From Castellaniella sp049650445 (lineage in GTDB: Bacteria > Pseudomonadota > Gammaproteobacteria > Burkholderiales > Burkholderiaceae_B), in contig NZ_JBASAD010000011.1 in the NCBI RefSeq assembly GCF_049650445.1, forward strand, positions 89,535 to 153,534: a DNA stretch of 64,000 nucleotides, read 5' to 3'. A program made the position numbers and the translations under genes. The notes below the pieces were generated by a model, which saw only the letters and a program-made list of their open reading frames with translations, did not search any database and had not been told where the DNA came from. This document shows, piece after piece, positions 28,509 to 35,701 of the stretch (its first letter is position 1; each line of letters begins with the position of its first letter).

Positions 28509-29777
28509 ATGGAAATCATCCTCAACGACCACCACACGCTCATCATCGCCGCCCTCGTGATGCTCACAGGACATTGGCTGGTCTTTCGCATCAAATTCCT
28601 GTCCGCCTTCAACATCCCGGAGCCCGTAGCCGGCGGCCTGCTGGCGGCATTCATCATCACGCTGCTGAACGCCGCCACGGGCCTGACCCTCAAACTCGAC
28701 ACCGATCTGCAAACGACGTTCATGCTGATGTTCTTCGCCTCGATCGGCCTGAGCGCGGACTTCACGCGGCTGAAAGAAGGCGGCAAGCCGCTCGTCGTGC
28801 TGCTGGCGCTGGTCTCCCTCTTCATCGTGGCGCAGAACGCCATCGGCGTCGGACTGGCGACATTGCTGGGCCTCAAGCCCCTGATCGGCCTGGTGGTCGG
28901 CTCGATCTCGCTGACCGGCGGCCACGGCACGGCGGGCGCCTGGGGGCCGGTGCTGGAGACGCAATACGGGATCGCCGGCGCCACCACGCTGGGGATCGCA
29001 ACGGCGACCTTCGGTCTGGTATTCGGCGGTCTGATCGGCGGACCGGTGGCGCGCCACCTGATCCGCAAGCAAAATCGCACACCCTTGCCGCAGACACGCG
29101 CACGCAGCGATATCGACGCCATTTCCGGCGCGCCGCGCCACGCACAGGCCGGCGAAAACGAGGAAAACAAGCGCCTGACGTTCGAGCTCATCGACCAGCC
29201 GCGCCTGATCACGGCCTATGCCGCGATCGAAACCCTGGCCATGTTCGCCGCCTGCCTGAGCAGCGCCGACCTGCTCGGCCGCTGGACGCGCGGCACGGCC
29301 CTCGAACTGCCCACCTTCATCTGGGCACTGGGCAGCGGCGTGGTGATCCGCAATGTGCTGACCCACGCCTTCCGCTTCCAGATGTTCGACCGCGCGATCG
29401 ACGTGCTCGGCAACACCTCGCTGTCGCTGTTCCTGGCCATCGCGCTGGTCAGCCTGCGCCTGTGGGAACTGACCGATCTGGCCGGTCCGGTATCCATCAT
29501 TCTGGCCGTGCAGGTCATGGCGATCATGCTGTACGCGACCTGGATCACCTACCGCTTCATGGGTGCGGACTACGACGCCGCCGTCGTCGCCGCCGGCCAC
29601 TGCGGCTTCGGCCTGGGTGCCACGCCTACGGCCATCGCCAATATGCAGGCCGTGACCGACCGCTTCGGCCCCTCGTACAAGGCTTACCTGATCGTGCCCC
29701 TGGTCGGTGCGTTCTTCGTGGATCTGGTCAACGCAGCCATCCTGCAGCTCTTCACCCAGATTCCTTTCCTGCAATGA
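28509..29777 (+). CDS. gltS: Sodium/glutamate symporter GltS
   Basis: A 422-residue inner-membrane protein with two inverted sets of about five helices, the GltS pattern. Clear family segments are FNIPEPVAGGLLAAFIITLL, the re-entrant loop GSISLTGGHGTAGAWGP, and the matching HCGFGLGATPTAIANMQAV in the second half; these bind Na+ and glutamate. The start gives MEIILNDHHTLI, as in E. coli GltS. It follows the IclR gene by 28 bases, suggesting co-transcription, and is followed by plus-strand terminator hairpins. Confidence 0.94.
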   Translation: MEIILNDHHTLIIAALVMLTGHWLVFRIKFLSAFNIPEPVAGGLLAAFIITLLNAATGLTLKLDTDLQTTFMLMFFASIGLSADFTRLKEGGKPLVVLLALVSLFIVAQNAIGVGLATLLGLKPLIGLVVGSISLTGGHGTAGAWGPVLETQYGIAGATTLGIATATFGLVFGGLIGGPVARHLIRKQNRTPLPQTRARSDIDAISGAPRHAQAGENEENKRLTFELIDQPRLITAYAAIETLAMFAACLSSADLLGRWTRGTALELPTFIWALGSGVVIRNVLTHAFRFQMFDRAIDVLGNTSLSLFLAIALVSLRLWELTDLAGPVSIILAVQVMAIMLYATWITYRFMGADYDAAVVAAGHCGFGLGATPTAIANMQAVTDRFGPSYKAYLIVPLVGAFFVDLVNAAILQLFTQIPFLQ

Positions 29778-29906
29778 AAGGGGGGGAGCTTACGCCCCCA
29801 CGCTGCGCCTTCGGCTTGCTGCCCCCCAAGGGGGCGCTTTTTGCCTTGGGGCGGCCCGGCGGCAAAAAATGCCCCCACGCTGCGCAGGCTTCGCCTGCTT
29901 GCAGAT
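29778..29906 (+). repeat. gltS terminator and GC-rich repeat patch
   Basis: Right after gltS, GCCCCC-CAA-GGGGGC followed by GCTTTTTG (about 29821-29844) forms a plus-strand terminator. The patch also holds two direct copies of GCCCCCACGCTGCGC (29794-29808 and 29871-29885), each followed by a CTTCGGCTTGCT- or GGCTTCGCCTGCT-like string. No gene is seen here. The pattern looks like a dispersed intergenic repeat, but other copies cannot be checked inside this window. Confidence 0.65.
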
Positions 29907-30060
29907 AAAAAAAAGCCCAAGATCCGAAGATCCTGGGCTAAATCCACCAAAGGAGGAGGGTGGAGGAGACAACCTGGGCATGTCGGGCTGCGAGGAACCT
30001 GGGTTCCGAGCCGCCGTGATTAGGGGTTTTCCCTCTGCAATCACGTTTCGACATCCGATA
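29907..30060 (-). ncRNA. Putative small RNA with an anti-Shine-Dalgarno loop
   Basis: A roughly 154-base minus-strand transcript is predicted from its own promoter and terminator. In RNA order it contains hairpin 1 (plus 30015-30045, CGTGATT/AATCACG with an inner AGGG/CCCT), hairpin 2 (29986-30012, GGCT and GGAACC arms), hairpin 3 (29943-29964, stem UCCACC/GGUGGA) whose ten-base loop reads CUCCUCCUUU, and a terminator (29914-29939) with an 11-bp stem, a UUCG loop and a U-run. The loop is the complement of AGGAGG ribosome-binding sites. No credible ORF fits. I do not recognise it as 6S, SRP, tmRNA or RNase P RNA. The 5' end is estimated from the -10. Confidence 0.7.
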
Positions 30061-30065
30061 AGCAA

Positions 30066-30095
30066 AGTATATAGGCAAATCTTGCTGCAATGCAA
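30066..30095 (-). promoter_or_regulatory. Sigma-70-like promoter of the small RNA
   Basis: On the minus strand TTGCAT (30090-30095) and TATACT (30066-30071) are spaced 18 bases apart, which gives a transcript start near 30060. The -35 lies within a perfect dyad, ATCTTGC/GCAAGAT (30079-30098), and a second dyad TTGTC-AATA-GACAA lies at 30105-30118. These dyads may bind a regulator. Confidence 0.6.
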
Positions 30096-30120
30096 GATCA
30101 AATTGTTGTCAATAGACAAT

Positions 30121-30158
30121 ACCCAGTGTTTTGTAGTTTTTCGATCACAAAACAGGGT
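30121..30158 (-). terminator. Long hairpin downstream of coq7
   Basis: TGTTTTGT and ACAAAACA (30127-30134 and 30147-30154) form a perfect 8-bp stem, extended by ACCC/GGGT at the ends with a two-base bulge. It lies 30 bases after the coq7 stop and just before the small-RNA promoter. There is no strong T-run, so it may be a weak terminator or an mRNA 3'-end stabiliser. Confidence 0.45.
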
Positions 30159-30188
30159 AAGTCCCTAGCTGACCCTGGCCCAACCCGC

Positions 30189-30908
30189 CTAGATCCGGTA
30201 GGCCGTGGTGGTCATGAGCTTGGACATCAGGCGCATGGCGCCCCGCACCGGAGCAGGCAACGGTGCCGCGCCGTGATCCTCGGCGGTGGTCCGGTGGCCG
30301 ATCTCGTCATCGCGCATCTGCGTCACGATCCGCCGCGAGCGCTGGTCCTGATCCGGCAGAGTGTCCAAATGCCCGTCCAGGTGCTCCTCGACCTGGCGTT
30401 CCGTTTCGGCCATGAACCCCAGGTTGTAGGGAATCCCGGCGCGGCTGGCCGCCAGCCCGAGACCAAAGGACCCGGCGTACCACAGGGGATTGAGCAGACT
30501 CGGGCGGCTGTGAAGCTCGTCCAGCCGCTGTCGACACCAGGCCAGATGATCGACCTCTTCTTCGGCAGCCTGCAACAGGACGCGGCGTATGCCCTCATCC
30601 CTGCACAGCAGCGCCTGACCTCGGTACAGGGCCTGGGCGCAGATTTCACCCACGTGGTTGACCCGCATCAGGCCGGCGGCGTGGCGGGACTCGGCATCGG
30701 ACAGCACGGGATCGGCGGCAGCCGCCGGCCCGGCAGGATTGCCCCGTGCGTGGGAGACCGTGCCGTCCAGAACGCGCAAGGCGCGCCCGGCCTCGGCCAG
30801 GATCGCGTCCAGCCGGCCGGCCCGGCGACGCCATGCCGGAGCCGCGCCGCGGGGGCCCGATCCGTCCACTGACCCCTTGCTGCCCGCTGCATGCACGACC
30901 TGTTCCAT
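30189..30908 (-). CDS. coq7: 2-polyprenyl-3-methyl-6-methoxy-1,4-benzoquinone monooxygenase
   Basis: A 239-residue di-iron hydroxylase that makes the last ring hydroxylation of ubiquinone with O2. The repeated E-x6-Y/E-x2-H iron-binding signatures are visible: HVGEICAQALYRGQ, EEEVDHLAWC, ETERQVEEHLDGHL and DDEIGHRTTAEDHG. The N-terminal 45 or so residues, rich in Gly/Ala/Arg, are before the four-helix core. The gene begins 12 bases after the membrane-protein gene of the oxidase operon, so quinone synthesis and a quinone-linked terminal oxidase may be expressed together. Confidence 0.93.
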   Translation of the reverse strand: MEQVVHAAGSKGSVDGSGPRGAAPAWRRRAGRLDAILAEAGRALRVLDGTVSHARGNPAGPAAAADPVLSDAESRHAAGLMRVNHVGEICAQALYRGQALLCRDEGIRRVLLQAAEEEVDHLAWCRQRLDELHSRPSLLNPLWYAGSFGLGLAASRAGIPYNLGFMAETERQVEEHLDGHLDTLPDQDQRSRRIVTQMRDDEIGHRTTAEDHGAAPLPAPVRGAMRLMSKLMTTTAYRI

Positions 30909-30920
30909 GAGAAATCCTTT

Positions 30921-31565
30921 TCAACGATTGAGAAAGCGCCAGACCGGTTTGATCTCGGCCAGCAACCAGCACGACGGCAGAACGATGGCCAGGGCGATCA
31001 GGCCTCGACCGGTCCAGTCCTGGTCATCCTGGAGGTAGGCGTTGCACAGGCGAATGGGTTGATCCAGATAGACCATGCCCACGATCGCGCTCATCCAGCA
31101 GAAATTACCCAGGAAGAAGAGCTTGATGACCACGTTGGAGCACCGCAGGGATGCCCGCAGCACCCAGCCGCAGAGCGGCAGGCCCAGGTATTTGAACGCC
31201 GCCACGCGCCAGTCCGTCAGGGCGTCGTCCAGCGCCTTGGGAATCATCCAGCCGGCACCGATCAGACTGACCAGCAGCAGGCCGGGAACGCCGTATTCAT
31301 TATAGGACCAGCCCGCACGCCGCCCTGCCTGCGCTTCACCCACCACCGCGCCCGGACGCCGCCCGGCGCGCCAGGCCTGCTCGGCAAACAGCCCCGCCAG
31401 GACCAGCAAGGGAATCTGCACCAGCATGTGCAGACTCATCAGCGCCGTCAACGACGTATGCAACCCCACCGCCACGCCGAGGCAGACCAGGGCCACGATC
31501 CACCAGGTCGTCGGCCCCGGCCGCCACGTGCCATCGGGCGCAGCAGACGATCGAGCCTCACTCAT
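30921..31565 (-). CDS. Polytopic membrane protein of the oxidase operon, function unknown
   Basis: A 214-residue protein with about five or six hydrophobic segments (near residues 20-42, 45-65, 93-112, 125-140, 150-168 and 190-205). I recognise no characterised family. It overlaps the SCO gene by 4 bases (ATGA) and precedes coq7 by 12, so it is translated with the oxidase set. Charged loops contain WSYNEYG and LDQPIRLCNAYLQDD. A role in assembly of the oxidase or delivery of copper or haem is a guess from position. Confidence 0.75.
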   Translation of the reverse strand: MSEARSSAAPDGTWRPGPTTWWIVALVCLGVAVGLHTSLTALMSLHMLVQIPLLVLAGLFAEQAWRAGRRPGAVVGEAQAGRRAGWSYNEYGVPGLLLVSLIGAGWMIPKALDDALTDWRVAAFKYLGLPLCGWVLRASLRCSNVVIKLFFLGNFCWMSAIVGMVYLDQPIRLCNAYLQDDQDWTGRGLIALAIVLPSCWLLAEIKPVWRFLNR

Positions 31566-32212
31566 GGTGTCCCCTCTCCTTGCGGCGCCGGTTCGGCAGC
31601 ACGCCCAGACAGCGTTTCAGCCGCAGTCAGCGCCAGGCCCGGGTCGTCCAGGTCCAGAATGCGCGCCAGACGGCCGTCGGGCGTCACGATGTGGAAAGCG
31701 GCGTTGTGTTCGAATTCGCCCAGTGGCGCCGGTACGACCGTGATGCCGAACAGGGCCAGCGCGGCGTCACGCTGCGCAGCTTGGGTGAAGGACAGGAATT
31801 GCCAGAGGCCGGACTCGGCGCCCATGCGCGCTGCATAACGGGTCAGATCCGGCGCCCGGTCACGGGCATCGAAACTGATGCTGATCAGCCGGATGCGATC
31901 CTGCAGTCCACGCGCCACGATCGCCTGCTGCAGGCGTTCCGTCAGGGAACCCTGGGCCAGGCACAGCGACAGACAGCGGGTGTAGAAGAAATTGATGATG
32001 GCGACGCGCCCGTCGCGGCGCAGATCCTGGCGCAGGTCCAGAACCCGGCCGTCCTCGGCCAATACCGCGGTGGCCGGTATCGCCCGGGGGTGCTGCGCCA
32101 CGTCCTGGCGGCGCGCATCCTCGGCCGTCAGGACGGCAAAACCGTCCGTCAGGCCGTACAGCGATCCGAGGCCGGCCGCCAGGGCCAGCGCCAGCGCAAC
32201 AATCCAGCGCAC
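31562..32212 (-). CDS. SCO1/SenC-family copper chaperone
   Basis: A 216-residue thioredoxin-fold protein with an N-terminal membrane anchor or signal (residues 3-22). The copper site is visible as C-x3-C in FFYTRCLSLC (C80 and C84) plus the distant histidine in EFEHNAAFHIV (H169). SCO proteins deliver copper to, or keep reduced the thiols of, haem-copper oxidases. The motif has LSL between the cysteines where PDV or PTT is usual. It lies 18 bases after the cytochrome c gene, in line with a role for the oxidase encoded upstream. Confidence 0.88.
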   Translation of the reverse strand: MRWIVALALALAAGLGSLYGLTDGFAVLTAEDARRQDVAQHPRAIPATAVLAEDGRVLDLRQDLRRDGRVAIINFFYTRCLSLCLAQGSLTERLQQAIVARGLQDRIRLISISFDARDRAPDLTRYAARMGAESGLWQFLSFTQAAQRDAALALFGITVVPAPLGEFEHNAAFHIVTPDGRLARILDLDDPGLALTAAETLSGRAAEPAPQGEGTP

Positions 32213-32230
32213 GCCAGCACCCGCCCCAGG

Positions 32231-32812
32231 CTATTTGCCCAGCAAGGGACGCAGATCCTCATCGCCCTTCCAGGGGGTCTGCTGATCCTTGGTTTCCTCG
32301 CGGACCTGGGCGACCGTCTTGGCGTCCGTAGCCGAGGCGGCATTGCCGAAGCTGGAGCGCACATGGGTCACCAGAGCGGCGATTTCCTCGTCGGAGAGCT
32401 TATTGAAATGCGGCATCTCGCCGTTGTACTGCGCGCCCTCGACCGTCAGCGGGCCGTGGATGCCGTGCAGCAGGATGCGGATCATGACGCCCGGATCGGA
32501 CGCATCCACCCATTCGGACTTGGACAAGGGCGGGAACACCCCCGGCACCCCGGCGCCGCTGGCCTGGTGGCAGGCCACGCAGTTGGCCGTGTAGAGCTGG
32601 CCCCCATCGGCCGTCAGCGGCACGGCAAAGTCGACCGCGACGCGATCGTCCCCCAGGGACGCGGACATCGGACTGAAGCTGCTGTACAGGTAGTACACCG
32701 CCCACGCCAGCAGCACGCCGATGACCGTCAGGACGAGCTTGGGGACCGGACGGCTGCCTTCCTGCGGCTCAGGCTGCTCGCGGCGCTGCTGCTTGAATCG
32801 GGACTCACTCAT
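32231..32812 (-). CDS. Membrane-anchored mono-haem cytochrome c (in the place of CcoP)
   Basis: A 193-residue protein with a charged cytoplasmic N-terminus, one membrane helix (residues 25-44) and one class I cytochrome c domain: haem site NCVACHQ (C78, C81, H82) and an axial-methionine region around YNGEMPHFNKLSDEEIAALV. Standard cbb3 CcoP carries two haem sites; only one CxxCH is present here. It overlaps ccoO by 4 bases. It probably passes electrons from the bc1 complex or a soluble cytochrome c to CcoO and CcoN. Confidence 0.88.
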   Translation of the reverse strand: MSESRFKQQRREQPEPQEGSRPVPKLVLTVIGVLLAWAVYYLYSSFSPMSASLGDDRVAVDFAVPLTADGGQLYTANCVACHQASGAGVPGVFPPLSKSEWVDASDPGVMIRILLHGIHGPLTVEGAQYNGEMPHFNKLSDEEIAALVTHVRSSFGNAASATDAKTVAQVREETKDQQTPWKGDEDLRPLLGK

Positions 32813-33438
32813 TGCTTGGCTCCTTCTGCGCCGGCCTGCTTGGGGAGTTCCGGCAACAGCACGTCGGGCTTGACCGGATAGGTGTGATCCAGGCCGATCA
32901 GGTAGGCCACCAGGTCCAGCGCCTCGGGTGTGGCCACGACGACCTTGCCGGCCGGCACAAAGCTGGGCGGCAGACTGACGACCTTGTCACCCGGATCCGC
33001 CTTGTCCTTCAGACGGAACATGAAGGGAAAGGACGGCATATTGCTGCCCGGCACATAGGCGCGCGGGTTGTACAGGTGGCCCAGGTTCCAATCCACGCTG
33101 GGCTGACGGGCACCGATGTTGAACAGGTCCGGCCCGGTGCGCATGGTGCCCAGCAGGTGCGGACTGTCATAGTAGTAGTCGCCCGCGACCGGCGCGCGGC
33201 CCCAGCCGCGCTGGAAGTCCGGTGCCTGAGACTGGCTGCGCGGCTGCTGCGAATGGCAGTAGACGCAACCCATCTCGATGTAGACCTGACGCCCGCGCAA
33301 TTGCTGCTCGGTATAGGGCTTCAGGCCTTCGGAGGGCGGCACGTCGGACAACTGCATATGGGGCACCACGACCAGGGTGGCGGTGGCCAGGGCGAGGGTC
33401 ACCATCGCCCCGCTGAGAAGTTTGTATTCGCTTTCCAT
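32809..33438 (-). CDS. ccoO: cbb3-type cytochrome c oxidase subunit II
   Basis: A 209-residue membrane-anchored mono-haem cytochrome c. A helix at residues 12-30 is followed by the haem site GCVYCHSQQPR (C58, C61, H62), the conserved YYYDSPHLLGTMRTGPDLFNIG and the axial methionine in PGSNMPSFPFMF. These are diagnostic of CcoO/FixO. It follows the ccoN gene by two bases and overlaps the next cytochrome gene by 4, so the subunits are made in a coupled way. Confidence 0.93.
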   Translation of the reverse strand: MESEYKLLSGAMVTLALATATLVVVPHMQLSDVPPSEGLKPYTEQQLRGRQVYIEMGCVYCHSQQPRSQSQAPDFQRGWGRAPVAGDYYYDSPHLLGTMRTGPDLFNIGARQPSVDWNLGHLYNPRAYVPGSNMPSFPFMFRLKDKADPGDKVVSLPPSFVPAGKVVVATPEALDLVAYLIGLDHTYPVKPDVLLPELPKQAGAEGAKQ

Positions 33439-33440
33439 GA

Positions 33441-35114
33441 TCAGGCACCTGCAATCGCCTGACGCTCAGGCAAAGATTTACGTTTGTGCAACAACGCGGG
33501 ACCCACGCGGCTCGTGCCATAGCGCAGCGCCATCAGCACGAAGTGAACGGCGAACACCAGATGGCCCAGGGTCATCATGGCACCGCCCAGCGTACGGGCT
33601 TCGAGGTAGGGCATCGTGACCTTCACGGAATCCATGAACGGCCGGGCGGCGTCCAGCATGGCCAGGCCTTGCAGCCAGCCGCCGATCGACAGGCCGACGA
33701 CATAGATGCCCATGCCCAGGACCACGAGCCAGAAGTGCACGAGGATGAGTTTCGGATGCGGCCACTCCCAGGACATGACGCGCGGCATCACGAAATAGAT
33801 GGCGCCGAACATCACGATGGAGAAGAAGGCGTACAGGCCCAGGTGGGCGTGGGCCACGGTGAAGTGGGTGAAGTGCGCCACCGTGCTGACGCTGCGCAGC
33901 GCCTCGAAGGAGCCTTCGAAGGAACTGACGGTGTACATCATGGCGCCCAGCACGATGAAGCGCAGCGTGGGCGAATAGTACATGGTCTTGAACTGACCGC
34001 GCATCGTCAGGTGCTGGTTCACGGAGAACGCCAGCACGGGAATGATCATCATCATGGACTGGACGATCGACAGCGTGACCAGCCAATGCGGCACCGGACC
34101 GCCCACCAGGTGGTGGCCGCCGACCTGGCCGTAGAAGAAGGCCAGCGCCCAGAAGCCGATCAGCGACAGGTTGTAGGACTGGATCGGACGGCCGATGATC
34201 TTGGGCAGGAAGTAGTACACCGAAGCCAGGGCGATCGGGGTGTAGTACAGGCCCAGCACGTTGTGACCGAACCACCAGTTCATCGTGGCCTGTTCCACAC
34301 CGAAGTGCACGCCGGGCATCTTGCCCACCAGGTACAGCACCGGGAACCAGAACAGCGCCGCACCCATGTACCAGATCGACACGTACAGGTGCTCGACCTT
34401 GCGGTTGCGCAGCGTGAACACCAGCGGCAGCGCGATCAGGGCGCCGCCCACCACCAGCAGGATGCTGATCTGCCAGGGAATTTCCAGCCACTCCAGGCCG
34501 TCATTGATGCCCACGGCGATGCTGCCCAGGCCGGCGACCAGGCCGGCGTTCCACAGCATGCAGCCCAGCAGCGCAAAACGGCCGCCGTACAGGCGCGTCT
34601 TCAGCAGACGCGGCAGCATCCAGATCGCCACGCCGAAGGCGGCCATCGGACACCAGCCGTAGGCCACCATGTTCAGGTGCAGCGTGCGCGTGCGGCCAAA
34701 GGTCAGCCAGGCGTATTCCGTCAGGAACTCGGGACTGTGCAGCTTGATGGAGCTGATCAGGCCGAAGGCCGAGGCGAATACCAGCCAGACGATGGCACAG
34801 CACAGAAAGGTGAAGGTGACGTAGGCGGTCGATTGGTCGGCCTCCAGGCGGTCGACGAGCTCTTGCTTCAGCTCGGCGGCCAGGGACGGGTCCACGACGG
34901 CCTTGCCGCCATCCGTGACGACCTGCTGCAGGCCAGCCCGCTGCTCCGGCGTGGCGGAAGGATCTTCGACGTGGCCGATTTCGCCGGTCGAGAAGATCAC
35001 CCCGGCCGCCTCAGGGTTGTCGTCGAACATGTTCCGCCGAAGGGACCAGATGAAAACACCCAGTCCGGTGACGGATAATATGAAGGTCAGGAGTAATACG
35101 GTGACGGTATCCAC
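33441..35114 (-). CDS. ccoN: cbb3-type cytochrome c oxidase subunit I with a CcoS-like N-terminal segment
   Basis: A 557-residue haem-copper oxidase catalytic subunit. Metal ligands read in order: low-spin haem H146 (TLHLNMVAYGW), CuB H284 (FGHNVLG), cross-linked tyrosine candidate Y328 and CuB H334/H335 (FYGQVGGHHLVGG), and haem histidines H422/H424 (VAHAHLG). It lacks the K-E-Q residues of aa3 oxidases, as expected for C-family oxidases. Residues 1-40 (membrane helix, then WSLRRNMFDDNPEAAGVIF) look like a whole CcoS, normally a separate assembly protein, joined to CcoN by about 60 charged residues. Start is GTG at 35114 with GGAAG upstream. It is the first gene of the operon. Confidence 0.92.
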   Translation of the reverse strand: MDTVTVLLLTFILSVTGLGVFIWSLRRNMFDDNPEAAGVIFSTGEIGHVEDPSATPEQRAGLQQVVTDGGKAVVDPSLAAELKQELVDRLEADQSTAYVTFTFLCCAIVWLVFASAFGLISSIKLHSPEFLTEYAWLTFGRTRTLHLNMVAYGWCPMAAFGVAIWMLPRLLKTRLYGGRFALLGCMLWNAGLVAGLGSIAVGINDGLEWLEIPWQISILLVVGGALIALPLVFTLRNRKVEHLYVSIWYMGAALFWFPVLYLVGKMPGVHFGVEQATMNWWFGHNVLGLYYTPIALASVYYFLPKIIGRPIQSYNLSLIGFWALAFFYGQVGGHHLVGGPVPHWLVTLSIVQSMMMIIPVLAFSVNQHLTMRGQFKTMYYSPTLRFIVLGAMMYTVSSFEGSFEALRSVSTVAHFTHFTVAHAHLGLYAFFSIVMFGAIYFVMPRVMSWEWPHPKLILVHFWLVVLGMGIYVVGLSIGGWLQGLAMLDAARPFMDSVKVTMPYLEARTLGGAMMTLGHLVFAVHFVLMALRYGTSRVGPALLHKRKSLPERQAIAGA

Positions 35115-35176
35115 GGCGCTTCCGATGAAAGAAAAAAGACGCGCAGAGCCTTGAAATCCAGCCCTGGCAGCCCGCT

Positions 35177-35220
35177 ATTGTAGGCTCAGATTTGATCTAT
35201 GATAAATCTGCGTCAGATTT
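35177..35220. promoter_or_regulatory. Promoter and dyad between the oxidase operon and the OsmC gene
   Basis: On the minus strand TTATCA (35200-35205) and TACAAT (35177-35182), 17 bases apart, form a plausible promoter for ccoN. A perfect 7-bp dyad CAGATTT/AAATCTG (35187-35193 and 35204-35210) overlaps its spacer and -35, and a third CAGATTT copy lies at 35214-35220. The centre, TTGAT-N4-GATAA, resembles an FNR/ANR box only in its left half. A redox regulator is likely for such an oxidase, but this site is not a good consensus match. Confidence 0.5.
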
Positions 35221-35273
35221 TCAAGCCAGAATTACCCTAATCATGATACGGACATAATCAGGAACGACTCACC

Positions 35274-35696
35274 ATGGAATGCACCATCGACTGGCAAGGC
35301 CCCGAGGGCATGCTGTTCATCACCCGCACCGGCAGCGGCCACGTCATCGCCATGGACGGCGCGCCCGACGGCGGCGGCCGCAATCTGGCCGCCCGGCCGA
35401 TGGAAACCGTGCTGGCCGGCGCCGGCGGCTGCTCAGCCTATGACGTCGTGCTGATCCTGAAACGCGGCCGGCATGCCGTAACCGGCTGCCAGGTGGTCCT
35501 GACGTCCGAGCGCGCCGACACCGATCCCAAGGTCTTCACGAAAATCCACTACGCCTTCCGGATCACGGGCCGCGACCTGCCCGCCGCCGCCGTGGAACGC
35601 GCGGTGGACCTGTCGCACACGAAATACTGCTCGGCCATCGCCATGCTGGAAAAGACGGCCGAGATCACCCATTCGGTCGAGATCGTCGCGGCCTGA
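35274..35696 (+). CDS. OsmC-family protein
   Basis: A 140-residue OsmC-like protein of the YhfA type. The two redox cysteines expected for peroxide reduction are visible: AGAGGCSAYDVV (C53) and HTKYCSAIAML (about C122). OsmC/Ohr proteins reduce organic hydroperoxides, but YhfA-type members are poorly characterised. It is divergent from the oxidase operon and shares its control region. It converges on thyA 5 bases downstream. Confidence 0.88.
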   Translation: MECTIDWQGPEGMLFITRTGSGHVIAMDGAPDGGGRNLAARPMETVLAGAGGCSAYDVVLILKRGRHAVTGCQVVLTSERADTDPKVFTKIHYAFRITGRDLPAAAVERAVDLSHTKYCSAIAMLEKTAEITHSVEIVAA

Positions 35697-35701
35697 CGCC
35701 G

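Noticed and set aside
29907..30060. 6S RNA or SRP RNA as identity of the small RNA
   Set aside because: There is no long rod with a central bubble for 6S and no GGAAGGAAGC-like SRP tip. The three separate hairpins fit neither.
29790..30119. A 109-codon minus-strand open frame over the small RNA
   Set aside because: It has no ribosome-binding site, crosses the terminator, and its start lies upstream of the predicted transcript start.
35192..35205. FNR/ANR box at the ccoN promoter
   Set aside because: Only TTGAT is conserved. The right half (GATAA) departs from ATCAA at three of five positions, so it is mentioned but not called.
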